DNA of 49,800 nucleotides from Marinitoga sp. 38H-ov (lineage in GTDB: Bacteria > Thermotogota > Thermotogae > Petrotogales > Petrotogaceae): NCBI RefSeq assembly GCF_011057715.1, contig NZ_LNGH01000036.1, forward strand, positions 1-49,800. Direction: 5' to 3'. The notes below the pieces were generated by a model. It saw only the letters and a program-made list of their open reading frames with translations, made no database searches and was not told the origin of the DNA. Numbering within the stretch: position 1 is the first letter of the stretch; each line of letters begins with the position of its first letter. A program made the position numbers and the translations under genes. Shown one piece after another: positions 27,637-37,141 of this stretch.

Positions 27637-28260
27637 GCAAAGAAAGGACAGAAGTTTAGGAAGGATTCAGAAGAGTTTAAAGAAGAAGTAGTAAGGGAGA
27701 AAAATTATCGTATCAAACAATGGCAAAAATGTATTAATATATAAAACAAGAGAATAAAAAATACAAAAAGAAGGAATGCAGAGAAAAAATCCGAGGTAAA
27801 TAAATGAATATTTGAGATTATTAAGAAATGGAAAATGAACCTAAAAAAATAAAAATAATGATAAAATAATCTATCCAAATTATGTAAAATAGCGGGATAT
27901 CGAGGAATAGATACAAAAAAGGAATGAAAAAAGATACAGGAGATTTTAGAAGTATATTTTAAATTTAAAGAAGGATATGGATATAGAAGAAATATATTTG
28001 CAAAAAAAATTCAAAAATAATCAATCATAAAAAAATGCTATTTTTTATACTGATAGAGGTTTTCAATATATATAAATTTAGATCAATAATTCAAAGTATT
28101 TAAAATTTCTATTGATAATGCATCAATTGAAAATTTCTTTGAAAATCTGAAATGATTATATTCAAGAATAAAAAACAAATATATTGATATTATAGAAAAT
28201 TACATAATTTCTTGAAAGGTTTCAATCGAGATTAAATAATATGGCCCCAGTATGTACTAG
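27637..28260 (+). pseudogene. IS3-family transposase remnant
   Basis: Broken pieces of both IS3 (IS150-like) frames can be read in order on the plus strand. The start of OrfA lies near 27637 (AKKGQKFRKDSEEFKEEVVR). KFKEGYGYRRN from the OrfB start is near 27960. FYTDRGFQY, holding the second catalytic Asp, is near 28040. DNASIENFFENLK, with the catalytic Glu region, is near 28115. RLNNMAPV of the C-terminus is near 28230. Many stops and frameshifts separate them and a large part of OrfB is lost. No clear terminal repeats remain. Confidence 0.75.
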
Positions 28261-28295
28261 AGCCATGTTGGTAAATTTTTTATTTTTTGTTTTTT

Positions 28296-28431
28296 TAATT
28301 GTACTTCTTTGTTAGAAAATCTACTGTAAACTTCTTTTGAAGTACTGTATCTCCTTTAATTTTTTGTTTTTAAGAATGCTTAATACTGTAATGCCATGCT
28401 TTTTTACCCGCAAGTATAAGAACCTTGTTTT
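28296..28431 (-). pseudogene. serine recombinase fragment
   Basis: On the minus strand a short stretch reads GKKAWHYS, then after a frame break KGDTVLQKKFTVDFLTKK. This resembles the recombinase domain of large serine recombinases (usual form KGD-LLQK-FTVDFLTKK). The catalytic N-terminal domain is absent. A second fragment from the C-terminal part of such a protein lies at 34250-34500, on the same strand but on the other side of the bacteriocin genes. Confidence 0.55.
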
Positions 28432-28658
28432 CTAAAAATTTTTATATGACAAAGTATATATGTGTTATGTTTGTATCAAAAAACATGATTTCTCATAGCG
28501 TCTGATTATTGTATCAATGGAACATTCAAATATGTTGGAGTCGATGTGACTTGAAACAGCGACTCCAAACTATGATTATTATATAACGATTATTCTAAAA
28601 ATCGATCTAAATTTTAAAATATATATTGCTATATATTTGTATATTAAAAGATAATAAT
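28432..28658. other. non-coding gap with one hairpin
   Basis: No gene is seen. A 9-bp stem, TTGGAGTCG (28535-28543) with CGACTCCAA (28560-28568), stands out of the AT-rich background. It has no T run on either side. Confidence 0.5.
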
Positions 28659-28679
28659 TCAAAATAATCGTGAGGATAG

Positions 28680-29175
28680 GTAATATTGGACATTTATTTG
28701 GAGCTTCTTCGCCTTCGTATATATATATCCACAATTTAGACATATCCATTTTACTTCTTCATCCTTCTTAAATACTTTATTATTTTCAATATTTGATAAT
28801 AAATTTCTAAATCTTTCTTCGTGATGTTTCTCTATTTCAGCAATCCTTCTAAAAGCATCTGCTATTAAAGCAAAACCTTCTTCAGCTATTTTAGCAAATT
28901 CAGGATATAATTTTGTCCATTCTTCATTTTCACCATTTGCAGAATACATTAAATTAGTTTTTGTATCGCTTAATCCTACAGGAAAATCAACCTTAATATC
29001 AATAATTTCTCCGTCAAGAGATTCTTTCAAGAATTTAAAGAATATTTTTGTGTATTTTTTCTGAAGTTTCTAAAAAAAGTTAGAGATTTGAATGTATCCT
29101 TCCTTCTTACCTACAGAAGCATAATAGGTATATCTATTTCTAGCTTGCGACTCACTCGCAAAAGCTTTCTCTTCT
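28680..29175 (-). pseudogene. rubrerythrin, degraded
   Basis: The readable C-terminal two-thirds shows the di-iron helix motifs ([24 protein letters not shown]) and one rubredoxin knuckle (WICLNCGY). A shift in a TATATA run near 28725 then destroys the second knuckle, which survives out of frame as APNKCP. Upstream, in other frames, the N-terminal piece FASESQARNRYTYYASVGKK and KEGYIQISNFF can still be read. The intact protein would reduce peroxide in anaerobes. At least three frame breaks and the lost start make it non-functional. Confidence 0.8.
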
Positions 29176-29491
29176 AATGATATATTTCTATATAATCCAA
29201 TAATCTATCAATAGGTATTGCTTTTCTAACATCATAATCTTCAGATTTACCTACACCTTTAACCAAAACTTTTATTTTTTTATCTGTTACTTCTACTAAA
29301 ACATATTCTATACTCCATATTCATATTTTTTTGTTTGGGGTAAAATATTTTCCTTTGATTCAGGATAAACTTTTTTAATATAATGTATATAGTTTTTCTA
29401 TTGCTTATTTTTCCTTCGAATTATTAAAGTATACTAAAACGATAATAAAAATAACCAATAATATTGCATTCAAAATAACTCTTAATAGCAT
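29174..29491 (-). pseudogene. broken gene for a small membrane-anchored protein
   Basis: A good ribosome binding site (GAGGAGGT) precedes an ATG at 29491. The product starts with one membrane helix (MLLRVILNAILLVIFIIV) and stops after 28 residues. Two frame changes later the piece KIKVLVKGVGKSEDYDVRK can be read to a stop at 29174. I do not recognise the family. It ends where the rubrerythrin remnant begins. Confidence 0.5.
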
Positions 29492-29580
29492 ATATTACCT
29501 CCTCATATAATTAACGATTTAATAAGATAATTTATATAAAACTTACTCGTAAAATCCAGAAATAATAGTATAAATCCTTT

Positions 29581-29725
29581 TTATATTTGCTTACCAATAT
29601 CAAGAAAAAATTTAAAAAGTGAATTATTTTTTCTTTTAGGCATTTTATAAAATTGTTTTACCTTTTCCCATTCTTCAAGTTTGTTTTTTTTAGGCCCATA
29701 ATAATGATAATTTGAAATACCTTTT
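29581..29725 (-). pseudogene. C-terminal gene fragment, unidentified
   Basis: About 47 codons can be read to a stop at 29581, beginning KGISNYHYYGPKKNKLEEWE and ending FFLDIGKQI. Codon use looks like real coding sequence, but no start or upstream part is found. The family is not recognised. Confidence 0.35.
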
Positions 29726-29859
29726 CTAAATAAGTATTAATAAAGAAAAATTATATATGATGAAAAAACAAGTGATTTTTAATCCAATGATTTAATCCGT
29801 TTTCTGTATAGGAAAATTCGCGCATCATACTCTTTTAGATCTTGCAATTTCATTAAATT

Positions 29860-30120
29860 CATTTATCATTCCTTACCTTTAAACTTTTTTATATCCTTCA
29901 TCATTCTTAATGTTTCAATGTGTATAAACATTGATAAACAAAGAATTTTTGCATCAATCATGTATTTTATAATTTCTACAGTGTTAAAAGTAGAATTAGA
30001 GACCTACTTATAATCTATGCCATTTTCTAAAATAGTTGATAATCCTATTATTTATTTAAATGATTCCGCATAAGAAAAAGTTGATACAAAAATAACTTTG
30101 GTATCATTAAATTTTCATTT
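29860..30120 (-). pseudogene. degraded coding remnant, unidentified
   Basis: Three short readable pieces on the minus strand are separated by stops: VIFVSTFSYAESFK, GLSTILENGIDYK and STFNTVEIIKYMIDAKI. The last continues to a stop near 29870. Together they look like one decayed gene. The family is not recognised. The stretch 30121-30429 holds nothing I can assign. Confidence 0.35.
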
Positions 30121-30429
30121 TATGTTTAAAAATCTAATTTTTTTTAAATTTTTTGAACAAAAAATTTTTTAATTTCAAGCTTTTTGGCATTAGTTACCGA
30201 ATTTAATCTTAAATTACATAGAAAGAACTAATATATTTTCATTTATTCCCTGTGAGTTAAATTCTGTTTATTTGTTAGATTATTATTGACTTTTTAAGTC
30301 GATTGAATGCAGCTTTATTCTTGATTTCCGATTTTATTACTTGACATTACACTATATGTCTTATTAAACTATTTGACATTAAGCTTTATCATCTTTATCT
30401 AATATTTTATTAAACATTTAATTTGCTTT

Positions 30430-31062
30430 TTAACACTCAAATTTTGTAATATTAATTCTTCTTGTAGCAATTTTTTTAAACTCATCTATATGAGTCACCA
30501 TAATAACAGCTTTATTATTTTCCATTGCTTCAAATTTTATTTTTGATATAATTTTTTCTTGAGTCATCTTGTCTAAAGCAGTAAAAGGTTCATCTAATAC
30601 TAAAGCTTTAAAATTTTTTGACATCATTATTGCAAGATATAATTTATTACGAGTTCCTTGTGACAAATTTTTAACTAGTACATCATAATATTGCTCTATG
30701 CCAAAAAGTTCTATATACTCTTTTATTTTAGCATCATAATTATGATTTTCATTAAATAAATTTTTGTAAAATTTAATATTTTCACCAACAGTTAAATATT
30801 CATATAATGTATCTTCACTCAACACAAAAGAAATATTTTTTATTAAATCCTTATGTTCTAATAAATGCTTACCCTCAAAATAAACGTTCTTACCTCCATT
30901 TAATATAGCTCCAATACATTTTAATAAGGTAGTCTTACCAACTCCATTATCCCCTTCAATTAATAAAATTTCACCATTGTTAACTTTAAGATTAAAGTTT
31001 TTTAAAATCGGAATATCTTCATAACCAAAAGTTAAATTTCTTACTTCAATTAAACACTCCAT
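30430..31062 (-). CDS. ABC ATPase of the circular bacteriocin cluster
   Basis: This 210-residue ATP-binding subunit has Walker A GDNGVGKT at residues 37-44, a signature reading LSQGT in place of LSGGQ, Walker B ALVLDEPFTALD and a switch His in VTHIDE. It resembles the CirD/As-48D ATPases that act with the membrane proteins in producing, exporting or resisting circular bacteriocins. It starts 10 nt after the SpoIIM-type gene. It is the last readable gene of the cluster: only a 12-codon frame follows, where circularin clusters carry the small immunity gene. Confidence 0.88.
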   Translation of the reverse strand: MECLIEVRNLTFGYEDIPILKNFNLKVNNGEILLIEGDNGVGKTTLLKCIGAILNGGKNVYFEGKHLLEHKDLIKNISFVLSEDTLYEYLTVGENIKFYKNLFNENHNYDAKIKEYIELFGIEQYYDVLVKNLSQGTRNKLYLAIMMSKNFKALVLDEPFTALDKMTQEKIISKIKFEAMENNKAVIMVTHIDEFKKIATRRINITKFEC

Positions 31063-31072
31063 TTTTCTCCCC

Positions 31073-31672
31073 CTAATTCATAAATTTAATTCTTGAAACT
31101 ATAACTTCTACAATTGCTGCAATAAAAAATAAAATTACTAAAAAAATAATAGACCTTAATATGAATAACCCTAGCTTTATTAATTCACTTAGTAACTTTT
31201 CCTCTCTTTTTGTAACTTTTACAAAAGCATTAAATCCACGAATATACAAAACATATGGAATAACAACTGAATATGACATTCCTAAAAGTTCTATTAAACC
31301 ATGTGGAATCATTTTATAAACAAATATAATCATTGAATGAGAAATCAACGAATTTGATATTGACCCTAACGCAATCACATTTTGAATTAAAACATATAAA
31401 CCATAAATACCTAATGTTATTAATCCTAAAAAAATATTTTGAATAACCAATACTATATTATGTATAAAAACATTAAAAAAACTAACAGATTTTTCATATA
31501 TATCAGATACATCTGGTAATTTGCTGATATTTGTACAAAAAGTAATTGTAAAAATTGCTATTAATGATAATATATAAACAAATATTGTAGCTATTGCAAT
31601 ATTTTTATTTCTTACTATTAGATTTTTTAAATATTTTTGTAAAGTCTGCAGAATAATTACCCCTTTCAACAA
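31073..31672 (-). CDS. SpoIIM/DUF95-family membrane protein
   Basis: This protein of up to 199 residues has about five membrane segments and the family features of stage II sporulation protein M (NIFLGLITLGIYGLY in a helix, then IPHGLIELLG). DUF95 proteins are the most constant partner of circular bacteriocin precursors (CirC and As-48C types) and are thought to help maturation, secretion or immunity. The host type is not spore-forming, which supports the bacteriocin reading. The long frame starts at a TTG at 31672, 68 nt inside the upstream gene. A shorter start after AAAGGGG at about 31665 is possible. Confidence 0.82.
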   Translation of the reverse strand: MLKGVIILQTLQKYLKNLIVRNKNIAIATIFVYILSLIAIFTITFCTNISKLPDVSDIYEKSVSFFNVFIHNIVLVIQNIFLGLITLGIYGLYVLIQNVIALGSISNSLISHSMIIFVYKMIPHGLIELLGMSYSVVIPYVLYIRGFNAFVKVTKREEKLLSELIKLGLFILRSIIFLVILFFIAAIVEVIVSRIKFMN

Positions 31673-33317
31673 ATTCTAAAATATTATTTCTAATTCTCTG
31701 CATTACTAAGTATGTAAAACTTATTGTAATTATTTTAATTGAGCTTATTACTAATACTACAATTGGGATATTAATTTTTTCAAACAGAAGCAAAATTATT
31801 ATAGTAAATATTAATAACACACTTAGTATTCTAAACATTGCGTTTAAAGGATAAAATTCTTTAGTACCATATTGTAATATTTTTGTTTCGTCTAAATACT
31901 TTTCATAATTCTTATAATCCATTCTTGTATATATAAGGTTATTGGTTATATACATCTTAGGTATAAAAATTATTATTAATATAAGTTCTAAAACCAAAAG
32001 TATTATAAACCAAATTGGAGCTCCAAGTATTAAAGAAAAGATGAAAATGCCCCCAACTAATAAAATATAAGAAAATGTTTTCATTATATAAAAAAATATT
32101 ATTTTAGCTTTTAATAATTCTTTAATTTTAACCCCACATGTATTTGCAGTTATTAATGTATTATAGTCTGCAATAAAAGATAAGTTTGCAATCATCTTTA
32201 CACCAGTTGCTGAATTTATGTCTGTAATTAATAGCATCGATGAAAGTATTAACATAACTATATAAGAATTGTTAAATGGATATTTTAAAAATATTAATAT
32301 TACTGCAATTAAAAATGCAAAAGATCTGTCTAATATAAATATATAAAAATAATCTTTAAAATTAAATTTATATATAGAAGCAAACAGCGAAAACTCTTTA
32401 TCTATCATAGTTTTGTAAAAATTATCTAAATTAATAAACTTAAAAGTAATTTTTCTAAATAAACTCAGTAGATAAAAGTTATTAACGCGATACTGATAGT
32501 TTTCTTCATAATTATTATATTTACTATTTATATTTTTTAAAGTTCTTAAAGTAATAAAAATTATTATAATATCAAATATAAATATTATAATATTTATATT
32601 TAAACTATTTTGAATAATTAAATTTCCAACCTGGTTTAAAGAAAGCATTATATTTTGAAATAAACTATACAAAATATTCTTAGATTTTAATTCTAAGCTA
32701 AAAGTAATAAATAATTTAATAAAAAAATCTATGATTAAATAAACGAGTATAGCAGTTGTAGTCATTTCAAATAAATAGCTTAAAAAAGAAAATATACGTT
32801 TAATTTTTATATTTCCAATTTGCATTATAAAACTAAGTGAAAGTAATGCTATATATGTTATAATATACATTAAAATAAAAGCTACTATTTGATAAACTCT
32901 ATAATTTAATACTATACCTAAAATAACTGATAATAATATTACATTATTTTCAATAATGAGATTAATAAACATATTCCCTAATAAAATAACTCTAAACCGT
33001 TCCTTTTCATTTGGGATCTCTAAAATGAAATCATTTCTAAAAAACAATTTCCAGTCTCTATTGTCTATCTTTATAAATGTAGATAATAGAGGAATTATAA
33101 TAATTAAAATGTTTAATGATGGCATTTTTATTAAATATGTTACTAATATAATTGATAAAAATAGCATAAAATAATTTTTTGTAAAATACCATATTCCATA
33201 AAGTATCTTATCGATTTTGTAGCTTTTACTGAGAAATTTATATCTTTCATAAAAATAATTTTTATTAAGATTAAAAAAAAGACTAATATATAGCCTAAAC
33301 ACGTTAACTATACTCAT
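31605..33317 (-). CDS. large membrane protein of the circular bacteriocin cluster
   Basis: This 570-residue protein has many hydrophobic helices (about 12) and little soluble sequence. No family motif can be named from sequence alone. Its size, topology and place between precursor and DUF95 gene match As-48B/CirB, the large membrane proteins of about 560 residues thought to take part in leader removal and ring closure. It could also be read as an ABC permease working with the ATPase encoded two genes later. The ATG follows GTAGGTGATG. Confidence 0.75.
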   Translation of the reverse strand: MSIVNVFRLYISLFFNLNKNYFYERYKFLSKSYKIDKILYGIWYFTKNYFMLFLSIILVTYLIKMPSLNILIIIIPLLSTFIKIDNRDWKLFFRNDFILEIPNEKERFRVILLGNMFINLIIENNVILLSVILGIVLNYRVYQIVAFILMYIITYIALLSLSFIMQIGNIKIKRIFSFLSYLFEMTTTAILVYLIIDFFIKLFITFSLELKSKNILYSLFQNIMLSLNQVGNLIIQNSLNINIIIFIFDIIIIFITLRTLKNINSKYNNYEENYQYRVNNFYLLSLFRKITFKFINLDNFYKTMIDKEFSLFASIYKFNFKDYFYIFILDRSFAFLIAVILIFLKYPFNNSYIVMLILSSMLLITDINSATGVKMIANLSFIADYNTLITANTCGVKIKELLKAKIIFFYIMKTFSYILLVGGIFIFSLILGAPIWFIILLVLELILIIIFIPKMYITNNLIYTRMDYKNYEKYLDETKILQYGTKEFYPLNAMFRILSVLLIFTIIILLLFEKINIPIVVLVISSIKIITISFTYLVMQRIRNNILEFVERGNYSADFTKIFKKSNSKK

Positions 33318-33354
33318 TTCATCACCTACATTTAATTATATAACAATTTAACAA

Positions 33355-33396
33355 TGAATATAGGTAACAACACTTAATCCATTGCTACCTATATTC
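33355..33396 (-). promoter_or_regulatory. stem-loop between precursor and downstream genes
   Basis: GAATATAGGTA at 33355-33365 pairs perfectly with TACCTATATTC at 33386-33396 over a 20-nt loop. It lies between the precursor gene and the large membrane gene. No T run follows it, so it more likely stabilises the precursor mRNA end or slows read-through than fully terminates. Confidence 0.55.
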
Positions 33397-33412
33397 CGCT
33401 TTTAAACTAATC

Positions 33413-33446
<34 letters not shown>

Positions 33447-33475
33447 TTTTATTAAATAATTCACTTAAATTATTC

Positions 33476-33697
33476 TTAAAGAAGAATTGCGGCTTTTCTA
33501 GATAAACCTTTTATTGCTTCTCTTAATCCCATTTTTACTGCTTGTTTCATTAATGCAGCAACTCCACCACTTACAATACCAGCTACTAAAAATCCAGCAT
33601 CAATCATCCATGCCCACCAAGCAGCGCCTGTTAGGTAATCATAAATTAAATTTCCTGTTGACCAACTTACACCAAGCACTTCAATAATTTTTAACAT
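33476..33697 (-). CDS. circular bacteriocin precursor (AS-48/circularin-like)
   Basis: This 73-residue peptide has a very short leader (about MLKIIEV or less) and a hydrophobic core that begins LGVSWSTGNLIYDY. It then has a helix, a central glycine turn (AGIVSGGVAALM) and a basic amphipathic C-terminal helix (KQAVKMGLREAIKGLSRK) ending in AAILL. AS-48, circularin A and uberolysin share this plan: 60-70 residues, a saposin-like helical bundle, ISxGG-type turn, cationic helix 4, hydrophobic last residues, no cysteine. The mature peptide would be joined head to tail and act on membranes. The ribosome binding site GGAGGGAGG is strong. Confidence 0.85.
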   Translation of the reverse strand: MLKIIEVLGVSWSTGNLIYDYLTGAAWWAWMIDAGFLVAGIVSGGVAALMKQAVKMGLREAIKGLSRKAAILL

Positions 33698-33733
33698 TTG
33701 CCTCCCTCCTTCATTTAAATAATAATGTTAATT

Positions 33734-33761
33734 ATTATGATAATATATTTATACAAATCAA
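33734..33761 (-). promoter_or_regulatory. promoter of the bacteriocin precursor
   Basis: On the minus strand, TTGATT (33761-33756) and CATAAT (33739-33734) are 16 bp apart and about 40 nt upstream of the precursor start. The -35 box lies inside a perfect 16-bp palindrome. Confidence 0.55.
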
Positions 33762-33771
33762 CCGGTTGATT
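33756..33771. promoter_or_regulatory. palindromic operator candidate
   Basis: AATCAACCGGTTGATT is perfectly self-complementary over 16 bp and is GC-rich against its surroundings. It covers the -35 box of the precursor promoter, where a dimeric repressor such as a TetR-type protein would block transcription. No regulator gene lies next to it. Confidence 0.6.
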
Positions 33772-34249
33772 ATATACAAAATCATAAATTATTAATATTT
33801 TTTGAACTAATTGTTCATTTACATCTACAATTAACTCATCTAATACTGTCCTTAACTATTTTAGATACTGTTACATTGTATAGTATTATTGGTTGCACAT
33901 TATTCATCCCTACTTAAAATGTTAATATTACTACATGCCCAATCTTTTTTAAGTTATTTTTATTTAATAACTTTCCTGTTATTTCATTTCTTTCTCAATA
34001 AAATAATATTACTTATTTTTAACTCTTACCCATATCTATATTAAATATAAAATTCTTTTTAAAATTTACAGATAAATTCATCTTATTTTTTGTGAAGATT
34101 TATATTATATATATCCAGTCAATAATAAAATTTCTTTTATTTACTACATAATTCTACATATATCTTAACGTTAATCTATCAATAATTCGTGTATAATTCA
34201 ATTTACATCTAACTTTATTTTGACACATTAAAAGTTACTAAACGTTCAT
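33772..34249. other. AT-rich gap without recognisable genes
   Basis: All frames are broken by stops and no ribosome binding site with a useful frame is seen. It probably consists of decayed sequence upstream of the bacteriocin promoter. Confidence 0.5.
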
Positions 34250-34500
34250 AGCCCCCTTTTTTATTTCTTCTTCATTACTTCTACAAAAGTTGTTTTCCCA
34301 TCTCTACTCACAACTACCTTATCTATTGTTTCTATCCAAAGCTACTCGTCAAATTTTGTTATTATTTTCCTGTTCTTTTGGTTCCTTTAAAAACTCTAAA
34401 CTCTTCTCTTCTCTGTACTTTGTTCTAATTGCTTTTTCAATATCATTTCAGTTTCCTTATTTATATTTTCATACTTTTCAACTAAAGCCTGAATTTTCCA
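34250..34500 (-). pseudogene. serine recombinase C-terminal fragment
   Basis: The minus strand reads ALVEKYENINKETEMILKKQ, a coiled-coil-like stretch. After frame breaks it reads KFDE, a stop, then LWIETIDKVVVSRDGKTTF. This is the usual end of large serine recombinases (FDE-LW-ETVDKV-V-DGK-TF-FKNG). It is too broken to function. The stretch 34501-35020 has nothing further that I can assign. Confidence 0.5.
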
Positions 34501-35025
34501 TTATACTCATCTTAGTCTAAAGCCATATAAAATTATCCAATATTTTTACTTTATATAAATTACTATTATAAAGTATTATTTGTGAAAAAAATCTTAAACT
34601 TATATTATCAAAAAAAATTTCATTTTAAAAGATTTGTTTATTCTTTTAAGTTCCTTTGTAAAAGCTCTTGCAAAAAATCAGTAGCTATTGATAATAAATT
34701 ACTTATGTTAGAAGTATACTTACATATAGTTTTTTATTTTCATTAATATTTCCAATACTCATTTGCAAATTAGTATTTATTTTGTTCGCATAATAAAATG
34801 TTTATTTCCGTATTTCCCTGGATAAAATTTAAAGCATCCATGTTACCTTCCGTAGTCATAAATTTAAAGTGAAAAATTCTTTTCCATGGACAAAAAAATT
34901 TTACCTTATTTTATTAAAAAAAAAGAATACATTAATTTTATTTTAAATATTGATAAAAATATTATCCAATATTTTAATATTAGAAATTTTTTTCTTAAAA
35001 AAAATATATATTTAACTAAAGAAAT

Positions 35026-35047
35026 ATCCCATCTTGCCAGATGGGAT
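35026..35047 (-). terminator. terminator of the beta-glucan operon
   Basis: ATCCCATC pairs with GATGGGAT around TTGCCA, immediately after the GH3 stop codon. On the minus strand it is followed by a moderately T-rich stretch. Confidence 0.7.
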
Positions 35048-35050
35048 TTA

Positions 35051-37141
35051 TTATAAGTCAATTTTTTCAATTAATCTAATGTCTCTAGAAGAAGCACCAA
35101 CCCTAATCTCATATTGTCCATGTTCTAAAATCCAACCTTCATGGTAACTAGATAAATCTTTAATATTTATTTTAATATTAATTTTTTGAAATTCTCCTGG
35201 ATTTAATAATTTTGTTTTTTCAAATCCTTTAAGTTCTTGGAAAGGTTTATCTATTTTTCCCTTTGGAGCTCGTATATAAATTTGAGAAATTTCTTTTCCT
35301 GGGAATCCGCCAATATTTTTTACGTTAAATGAAATAAATAATTTTTCATTATCTTTTTTAATATCTAAATTTGAATATTCAAATTTAGTATATGATAAAC
35401 CATATCCAAATTCATATAAAGGTTCTTTTTTAAATGTATCAAAATATCTATATCCAACATAAATTCCTTCGTCATATATAACCTCATCTCCATTTACAGG
35501 AAATGGTAATGAAGGTAGATCTTCAAATCTTTTTGCAATTGTTAAAGCTAATTTTCCTGATGGAGAATGATTTCCTTTTACAATATCAGCAACAGCTCTT
35601 CCCGTTTCTTGGCCTGCTTGCCATATTAGCATTATTCCATCTACAAGTTCTTCCCAAGTTGCCATTTCAATTGGTGATCCAATATTTAAAAGAATACCTA
35701 CTTTTTTATTTCTCTTTCTAAATTCTTTTGAAACCTCTTTTATTAATTTTATTTCATCATCGTATAAGTAAAAATCTTTAATATCAATATCAAAAAATTC
35801 TCCAGATATTCTGCTAATAACTATAATTGCCAAATCATTATTATCGGCGTAATAAGAAATATTATCAATAACGTTTTGGGGTAATCTTGGATATAATGTA
35901 TGTCCTAAATCATTATGATATGGTTTATATTTTTCTTTTCGTAATTCTTCAATTTTATTTTTATATATATTATATAGTTTTTCATCAAAATCAATATTTT
36001 TTTCTTTAAAACCATCAATTATGTTAATTACATACTTTGGATGAGTGTCGCCGCTTCCTAAACCGCCTTTAATTGTTTCAATTTGAGCTGTACCAAATAC
36101 AGCTACTTTTTTATCTTTTATAGGAAAAACATCATTATTTTTTAATAACACAATTCCTTCTAATGCAGCATTATATGCTGTTTTTGCATGTTCATCTAAA
36201 TTAGGATTATTTGAATAATTATAATTATTATATTTAGGTGTTTTTATAACTAAATTCAATAAGTTTCTTATAGCTTCATCAATATCTTCTTCAGTTAATA
36301 TACCTTCATTTAATCCTTTTTTTATTTCTTCTCTTTCATCAATTCTATAATTTAAGACTTGATAAGATTTTCCTGGCATAATTAAATCATTTCCGGCTTT
36401 TACTTGATGTGCTCCAGAATCACCTGCAAACCAATCGCTCATTACTAAACCATCAAATCCCCATTCTTCTCTTAAAATCTTTTTTATTAAGTACTCGCTT
36501 TGAGAACAATAATATCCATTAACCTTATTATATGCTGTCATAACTGTCCAAGGTTTTGCTTTTAATGCAATTTCAAAACTTTTTAAATATATTTCTCTTA
36601 ATGCTCTTTCTGAAACAATAGTATCTATTTTCATTCTATTTGTTTCCTGATTGTTTGCAACAAAATGTTTAATAGATGTTCCAACTCCTTTTGATTGAAC
36701 TCCTTCAACAAAGCTAGCTGCCATTTCTCCAGAAACAAGCGGATCTTCAGAATAATATTCAAAGTTTCTACCACCTAATGGATTCCTTTGAATATTTAAA
36801 GCAGGGGCTAATAATACATCAACACCATATTCTTTAGTTTCTTCCCCCATTGCTTCTCCAACTTCTCTAAGAATGTCTCTATTCCAAGTTGAAGCTAACA
36901 TAGATTCAATAGGGAATGAAGTTGCATAGTATTTATTATTTTCTCTATCAGGGAAAATTCTTAAACCGGCAGGGCCGTCAGCTAGATAAATATCTGGTAA
37001 TCCCTTAACCCCACGAATAATTCCTACTGTTCCTCTAACTTCAACATCATCATTACCAAATTGACCAGGTAATCCTGGACCAACTATAAAATCTAGTTTT
37101 TCATCTAATGTCATGTTATTAATAAAATCTTCAATATTCAT
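35051..37141 (-). CDS. beta-glucosidase, GH3
   Basis: This 696-residue enzyme splits glucose from the ends of beta-linked oligosaccharides. The GH3 N-terminal barrel carries the nucleophile D236 in GLVMSDW and the substrate motifs ADGPAG (54-59) and KHFVANNQE (158-166). The alpha/beta sandwich domain follows (about 330-570), and a fibronectin type III-like domain ends the protein. No signal peptide is seen, so it acts in the cytoplasm on imported oligosaccharides. It overlaps the LacI gene by 11 nt and is the last gene of the operon. Confidence 0.94.
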   Translation of the reverse strand: MNIEDFINNMTLDEKLDFIVGPGLPGQFGNDDVEVRGTVGIIRGVKGLPDIYLADGPAGLRIFPDRENNKYYATSFPIESMLASTWNRDILREVGEAMGEETKEYGVDVLLAPALNIQRNPLGGRNFEYYSEDPLVSGEMAASFVEGVQSKGVGTSIKHFVANNQETNRMKIDTIVSERALREIYLKSFEIALKAKPWTVMTAYNKVNGYYCSQSEYLIKKILREEWGFDGLVMSDWFAGDSGAHQVKAGNDLIMPGKSYQVLNYRIDEREEIKKGLNEGILTEEDIDEAIRNLLNLVIKTPKYNNYNYSNNPNLDEHAKTAYNAALEGIVLLKNNDVFPIKDKKVAVFGTAQIETIKGGLGSGDTHPKYVINIIDGFKEKNIDFDEKLYNIYKNKIEELRKEKYKPYHNDLGHTLYPRLPQNVIDNISYYADNNDLAIIVISRISGEFFDIDIKDFYLYDDEIKLIKEVSKEFRKRNKKVGILLNIGSPIEMATWEELVDGIMLIWQAGQETGRAVADIVKGNHSPSGKLALTIAKRFEDLPSLPFPVNGDEVIYDEGIYVGYRYFDTFKKEPLYEFGYGLSYTKFEYSNLDIKKDNEKLFISFNVKNIGGFPGKEISQIYIRAPKGKIDKPFQELKGFEKTKLLNPGEFQKINIKINIKDLSSYHEGWILEHGQYEIRVGASSRDIRLIEKIDL

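Noticed and set aside
28535-28568. Intrinsic terminator in the graveyard region
   Set aside because: The stem is good, but neither side has a T run and no intact gene ends there.
31073-31672. Evidence for sporulation from a SpoIIM-type protein
   Set aside because: No other sporulation gene is present. DUF95 proteins are regular members of circular bacteriocin clusters, and the neighbours fit that.
34290-34520. A 76-codon plus-strand open frame
   Set aside because: It has no ribosome binding site, and the opposite strand carries recognisable serine-recombinase remnants, so it is a shadow of that.
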